This document shows positions 60,291 through 64,000 of a DNA stretch of 64,000 nt, piece after piece. Numbering within the stretch: position 1 is the stretch's first letter; each line of letters opens with the position of its first letter. The notes beneath the pieces were generated by a model, which was not told the origin of the DNA, ran no database searches, and was given only the letters and a program-made list of their open reading frames with translations. Origin of the DNA: Vreelandella sp042466685 (GTDB taxonomy: Bacteria > Pseudomonadota > Gammaproteobacteria > Pseudomonadales > Halomonadaceae); assembly GCF_042466685.1 (NCBI RefSeq), contig NZ_CP170448.1, positions 1,984,001 through 2,048,000 of the forward strand, written 5' to 3'. The position numbers were made by a program, and so were the translations under genes.

Positions 60291-61074
60291 GCTGACGCTA
60301 AAAAGCGAGGAGGAGTTGCGTTTGATGCGGGAAGCCGGACGGCTACTCGGATTGGTGTTCAGTCATCTCGACCAACGGATAGCGCCCGGCGTATCCACCA
60401 TGGCTATTAACGATTGGGCTGAGCGTTATATCGTCGATCAATTGCAGGCTCGCCCGGCCAGTAAGGGGCAATACGATTACCAGTACGTATTGAATGCCTC
60501 AGTCAACCACGTGGTGTGCCATGGCATTCCATCCGACAAGCAAATACTCAAACCAGGCGATATCGTCAATGTCGACATTACCCTGGAGAAAAACGGCTTT
60601 ATTGCTGACTCCAGCAAGATGTATCTGATCGGTGATGTGACTCCCTATGCCAAGCGCCTGGTCGATAAAACCTACGAGGCCATGTGGCTAGGAATACAAG
60701 CGGTTAAGCCCGGTGCCACGTTGGGTGATGTAGGCTACGCAATTCAGCAATATGCCGAAAAGTACGGCTACTCTGTTGTACGTGAGTATTGCGGCCATGG
60801 AATTGGTCGGGAAATGCATGAAGAGCCTCAGGTGCTGCATTACGGGAAGAGAGGCAGAGGCTTAGTGTTAAAAGAAGGGATGGTATTTACCATTGAGCCG
60901 ATGATTAATCAGGGCAAGGCCAAAATAAAAACCAAGCGGGATGGCTGGACGGTGGTGACCAGTGACAAGAAATTGTCTGCCCAGTGGGAGCATACAGTGG
61001 CAGTCACATCCTCTGGTGTCGAAGTGCTAACACTCCGCGATGACGAGTGCCTCCCTATTGAGATTAACCAATAA
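60283..61074 (+). CDS. map: Type I methionine aminopeptidase, ParD-like-linked copy
   Basis: A 263-residue pita-bread-fold metallopeptidase that removes the starting Met from new proteins. All active-site residues are visible: His in NHVVCHGIP, Asp in VNVDIT, Asp in GFIADSSKMY, His in CGHGIG, Glu in TIEPMI and Glu in QWEHTV. The start is GTG, overlapping the ParD-like gene by 8 bases. A housekeeping map gene usually stands next to rpsB; this one does not, so it is probably a second copy with a special role. The last 10 or so residues are diverged. Confidence 0.93.
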   Translation: MSELTLKSEEELRLMREAGRLLGLVFSHLDQRIAPGVSTMAINDWAERYIVDQLQARPASKGQYDYQYVLNASVNHVVCHGIPSDKQILKPGDIVNVDITLEKNGFIADSSKMYLIGDVTPYAKRLVDKTYEAMWLGIQAVKPGATLGDVGYAIQQYAEKYGYSVVREYCGHGIGREMHEEPQVLHYGKRGRGLVLKEGMVFTIEPMINQGKAKIKTKRDGWTVVTSDKKLSAQWEHTVAVTSSGVEVLTLRDDECLPIEINQ

Positions 61075-61271
61075 CGACCATGTCTCATCCTCCTTCATTT
61101 AAGCGCCCTGTATGTTTAAGGATCGTAGCCTGAAATCGATCTGGCGAAGCACATCAGGTGCGTTAAGCTGAAATGGTGGGTGCTACATAGATAGGCATGC
61201 TTTCCCTTGCATGGTGTCTGTGATTCACCTATTCCATATCGCTTAACAGCTAAATGAAAAGGATGTCTACG

Positions 61272-62579
61272 ATGGCGAAAAAACCGACAGGTAAAGGCAA
61301 TACGCCAGCGGGTGAGTCACTCGCCACTGTTTCATGCGGCACCGAAAAACTGTTATTGGCAGCCCTCGAGCGGGGCGGTAGCTGTCTTGAAACCGGGCGC
61401 TTTTTGATCAGTTACCGTGAGGGGCGGGTAGAAGAGGGCATTAAGTCGCTAAAAGCCCAGAAATTTCGCATCGCTGATGCGCGGGATTTCACCGATCAAG
61501 CCGTTAGCCTGGAAGATGCCGGAGATGCTGAGGCAATGGTATTTCCGGAGATTGGAGTAGCGCTGGTAGGCGGCGATGCCCTACAGCAGCATGGCATGAG
61601 TGCGCTGGGTAAAGTAGCCGCGGATAGTCCCATCGAAATTATTGAGCCAGAGTATTTCGCCTTTTCTGAAAATTCTGAATATCTACGGGGTTTTTTGCGT
61701 GCAGCCAGCACCATCGCTCGTGATCTTGGCGTTGAGCTGGATTTGGAAGAAGGCGAAGAGAACCTTGAAGAGGACGCCCTTCGGCCAACTTGGGGGCTAA
61801 AACGCTGTAAGGTGCCGCAAAGTAGATGGAGTGGCGCGGGTATAAAAGTCGCCGTGCTGGATACCGGGATGGATCTTGGCCACCCGGATTTCGAGGGTAG
61901 GGAGTTCGTTACCCGCTCATTCGTTGGGGAGCCGGTGCAGGATATCAACGGGCACGGTACTCACTGTATCGGCACGGCCTGTGGCCCCCAGGCTCCCGGT
62001 GAAAACACACAGCGTTACGGGATCGCGTATGAGGCGCAGGTCTTCGTCGGCAAGGTACTGACCAACTCGGGCAGCAGTACCGGGGCGGGCGTGCTCGCTG
62101 GCCTGAACTGGGCCATCGCCAACCGTTGTGAAGTGATCTCAATGTCGCTTGGCAGCCAGAGCCCTGTGCAGGCCGCTTACACCCATGCAGGCGAGGCGGC
62201 ACTGCGTAATGGGTGCCTTGTTATCGCTGCGGCGGGCAATTCAGCAACCAATACAGGGGCGCCTGCTAACTCGCCTACTGTGATGTCGGTGGCATCTCTA
62301 GACCCGAACCTGAAGCCCTCTAGCTTTTCCAATCATGGCAAGATTGAGATTGCCGCGCCTGGGCGCGATATTTTCTCCTCATGGCCCCGGCCCACCCGCC
62401 ATAAAACGATCAGTGGCACCAGCATGGCGGCGCCACACGTGGCAGGCTGCGCCGCACTTTGGGCGCAATCAGATGCCTCATTGCGGGGAAGGAAACTCTG
62501 GGAGCAACTGGTGGCTTCGGTGCAGGAACTGCCGTTGCCTGAATCCGGCGTGGGAGCAGGGTTGGTGCAAGCTCCCTGA
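61272..62579 (+). CDS. Subtilisin-like serine protease (S8), probably cytoplasmic
   Basis: A 435-residue subtilase with no signal peptide. Residues about 30-150 resemble an I9-like propeptide region. The catalytic triad is Asp in VAVLDTGMDLGHPDF (about 196), His in NGHGTHCIGTA (about 229) and Ser in SGTSMAAPHVAG (about 383), plus the oxyanion Asn in AAAGNSA. The ATG at 61272 is chosen because AAAAGGA lies 8 bases upstream; ATG 61254 has no such site. A small I9-like gene follows 71 bases later. The target is unknown. Confidence 0.9.
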   Translation: MAKKPTGKGNTPAGESLATVSCGTEKLLLAALERGGSCLETGRFLISYREGRVEEGIKSLKAQKFRIADARDFTDQAVSLEDAGDAEAMVFPEIGVALVGGDALQQHGMSALGKVAADSPIEIIEPEYFAFSENSEYLRGFLRAASTIARDLGVELDLEEGEENLEEDALRPTWGLKRCKVPQSRWSGAGIKVAVLDTGMDLGHPDFEGREFVTRSFVGEPVQDINGHGTHCIGTACGPQAPGENTQRYGIAYEAQVFVGKVLTNSGSSTGAGVLAGLNWAIANRCEVISMSLGSQSPVQAAYTHAGEAALRNGCLVIAAAGNSATNTGAPANSPTVMSVASLDPNLKPSSFSNHGKIEIAAPGRDIFSSWPRPTRHKTISGTSMAAPHVAGCAALWAQSDASLRGRKLWEQLVASVQELPLPESGVGAGLVQAP

Positions 62580-62650
62580 TGTTAGACGACGTGCGCTGGG
62601 CTAGCGCTGCTTTCACGCCGCCCAGTGCACTTGCTACGGAGATATGCCAG

Positions 62651-62890
62651 ATGCCAACGGTAGCGCTATGGTTGATCACTATTTCCAGCGATCAACCGAT
62701 AAATGAAATGGCCACGCGCCTCAGCGCTGAGGGGTTAACCATCCAGGAGGTGCTGGAGGAGATCGGCTGTATTACCGGCTCGGCAGACGATGCCACGGCG
62801 GAACGGCTGAAAAAGGTCAAAGGCGTAGTGGATATAGCGCCTGATATGCAGATCGATATGGGGCCGCCGGGCTCTGAGGAGACTTGGTAA
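62651..62890 (+). CDS. Small I9-inhibitor-like protein next to the subtilase
   Basis: A 79-residue protein with a predicted alpha/beta I9-like ferredoxin fold: a first strand LWLITISSDQ, a helix NEMATRLSAEGL, a helix VLEEIG followed by the strand CITGSADD, a helix AERLKKVKG and a strand VVDIAPDMQIDM. It looks like the separate inhibitor or folding helper of the upstream protease; relatives are often mislabelled ketohydroxyglutarate aldolase. The ATG at 62651 follows GGAG by 9 bases; a longer frame from 62579 is possible but less likely. Confidence 0.72.
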   Translation: MPTVALWLITISSDQPINEMATRLSAEGLTIQEVLEEIGCITGSADDATAERLKKVKGVVDIAPDMQIDMGPPGSEETW

Positions 62891-62947
62891 GTTCAGTCAA
62901 TATTTCACTGGGCTTGATGAGCAGTATGGTTTTAGTGGAGACGTAAC

Positions 62948-63433
62948 ATGACTACCCCCGCAAAGAATACTGTTTGCCTTTGGTGCGATGGTAACGCAGA
63001 AGAGGCAGCGCTTTTTTACGCTGACACCTTTCCTGATTCGTTTGTCAGGGCGGTTCATCACGCGCCGGGGGACTTTCCTTCGGGTAAGCAGGGGGATGTA
63101 TTGACCGTCGAGTTTACCGTGATGGGCATTCCGTGCCTTGGCCTCAACGGCGGGCCTGGGGTTACGCATAATGAGTCGTTCTCTTTTCAGGTCTCAACGA
63201 ATGACCAAGCCGAAACGGATCGCTATTGGAATGCCATTGTTACCAATGGTGGCGAGGAAAGTGTCTGTGGCTGGTGCAAGGATAAATGGGGAATATCGTG
63301 GCAGATAACGCCTGCTGTGCTGATTAACGCCGTTACCAACCCTGACCCTGCCGTCGCAAAGCGCGCATTCGACGCAATGATGCAGATGAGAAAAATCAAC
63401 ATTGCTGAGATCGAAGCAGCAATTCAAGGTTAA
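62948..63433 (+). CDS. PhnB-like/VOC-superfamily protein
   Basis: A 161-residue cytosolic protein of the PhnB/3-demethylubiquinone-methyltransferase-like group (glyoxalase/VOC fold). Family segments are WCDGNAEEAALFYADTFPDS, GDVLTVEFTVMGIPCLGLNGGP, SFQVSTNDQAETDRYWNAI and CGWCKDKWGISWQITP, shown in parts. The fold usually binds a metal or small ligand, but no enzymatic role is established for this group. GTGGAGAC lies close before the ATG. Confidence 0.88.
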   Translation: MTTPAKNTVCLWCDGNAEEAALFYADTFPDSFVRAVHHAPGDFPSGKQGDVLTVEFTVMGIPCLGLNGGPGVTHNESFSFQVSTNDQAETDRYWNAIVTNGGEESVCGWCKDKWGISWQITPAVLINAVTNPDPAVAKRAFDAMMQMRKINIAEIEAAIQG

Positions 63434-63513
63434 GACATTGAGTAAGCTAGACGGTCATCATCCGCTTGGTGCTGGCCAGGGGGATTTACTACAGCTAATT
63501 ACCTCTTCAAGTT

Positions 63514-64000
63514 TTATAACGCCTCTAACACATCAAAGTGATCGCAGTTAGCTATATCCACTAACTCGACTTGGATATGGCTAGTCTTTAACGCTGCAAC
63601 GAAATCGTGCGCTTGTTGGCGAAAAGTGGGAGGATCATTTTCAGCGATCACCACGTGGCATGAGGGTAGTTTGCTCGAATCGGAAAATATAGGGCTTAAC
63701 GCAAACGCTTGGGTTGGGTTGAGCTCCAGCGCTTCGTTAACGTAGGTATCCACCAATGGCGTTAGGTCATAAACGCCGCTAACCAGTATCAACTTATCGA
63801 TAGGTATGTCACCCCTGGCGGCGACCCAGTAAGCCAGCTGTGCACCGGCGCTATGACCGCCTAATACAATAGACCACACGCCACCATTATCTGCGAGCGC
63901 ATTGCATGCCGCCGTAACTCCCTCAATGCATTGGCTCACCATGGTGTTAATGGAATTTTTCGGTGCCAAGCCGTAACCCAGGGAAGCGAAGGCCATTCCA
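63514..64000 (-). CDS. Alpha/beta hydrolase, C-terminal part (start outside the window)
   Basis: The last 162 or so residues of an alpha/beta-hydrolase. Visible are YGLAPKNSI, the nucleophile elbow GGHSAGAQLAYWVA (catalytic Ser), the VSGVYDLTPLV segment, the acid region VIAENDPP, and the catalytic His in NCDHFDVLEAL. These fit a kynurenine formamidase/carboxylesterase-like enzyme. The frame is open to the window edge, so the ATG at 63996 is probably internal and the N-terminal part with the HGG oxyanion motif lies beyond 64000. Confidence 0.82.
   Translation of the reverse strand, partial: GMAFASLGYGLAPKNSINTMVSQCIEGVTAACNALADNGGVWSIVLGGHSAGAQLAYWVAARGDIPIDKLILVSGVYDLTPLVDTYVNEALELNPTQAFALSPIFSDSSKLPSCHVVIAENDPPTFRQQAHDFVAALKTSHIQVELVDIANCDHFDVLEAL

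Noticed and set aside
62579..62650. Upstream 24-codon extension of the I9-like gene
   Set aside because: The ATG at 62579 overlaps the subtilase stop but lacks a good ribosome-binding site, and the extra residues do not look like the family.

Overview
The window looks like a chromosomal segment of a moderately halophilic gammaproteobacterium, most likely Halomonas or a close relative (Halomonadaceae). This rests on recognising gene families and neighbourhoods, on the G+C-rich coding sequence, and on REP-like intergenic elements. No database search was possible. No rRNA, tRNA, CRISPR array or prophage was seen.

Region 1 (1-7.8 kb), housekeeping: the 3' end of ppc, a DUF924 gene, rluF, a DUF1294 membrane protein, a leftward trpR-trpE-trpG operon with a near-canonical Trp operator, a Kef-type K+/H+ antiporter, and a small outer-membrane barrel candidate.

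Region 2 (7.9-26.4 kb), a branched-chain amino acid block: a leftward leucine/isovalerate operon (liuR-liuA-liuB-liuC-liuD-liuE, then an acyl-CoA ligase and a methyltransferase) faces a rightward five-gene Liv-type ABC importer, followed by valine-branch genes (isobutyryl-CoA dehydrogenase, 3-hydroxyisobutyryl-CoA hydrolase, 3-hydroxyisobutyrate dehydrogenase). Two sites sharing a TTnACGT...ACGTnAA palindrome, one in the liuR/liv divergent gap and one before the valine genes, suggest a common LiuR regulon.

Region 3 (26.4-28.3 kb): a glutathione S-transferase gene lies between two copies of a 75-bp repeat ending in a hairpin with a compensated base pair. A panE-like gene follows on the other strand.

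Region 4 (28.4-40.4 kb), accessory: an A+T-rich two-gene system (PD-(D/E)XK/DUF4297-like protein plus HerA ATPase) has the boundaries of a single integron gene cassette. A canonical attC lies 16 bases after the herA stop, and its missing half-box is at the left edge of the insert, yet no integrase is nearby. After it come an IS3-type remnant, a 976-residue exported protein of unknown function, an IalB-like protein, an AraC regulator, a BBE-type flavoprotein and a PAP2 phosphatase.

Region 5 (40.8-51.7 kb), mixed accessory: a Crp/Fnr regulator, a PadR repressor with twin operators facing a DUF2306 membrane protein, two GNAT acetyltransferases, a 1736-residue DUF4011-type SF1 helicase with a C-terminal Vsr-like nuclease, a Nudix hydrolase overlapped by a RelE/Phd toxin-antitoxin pair, a LysE exporter and an O-methyltransferase.

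Region 6 (51.7-64 kb), signalling and small modules: a chemoreceptor with a sigma-28 promoter and an FNR/Anr-like box, a coiled-coil membrane protein, a possible beta-propeller protein, an M48 lipoprotein peptidase, a diguanylate cyclase, DUF2784, a SixA-CHAD fusion, a ParD-like/methionine aminopeptidase pair, a cytoplasmic subtilase followed by a small I9-like protein, a PhnB-like protein, and a hydrolase cut by the window end.
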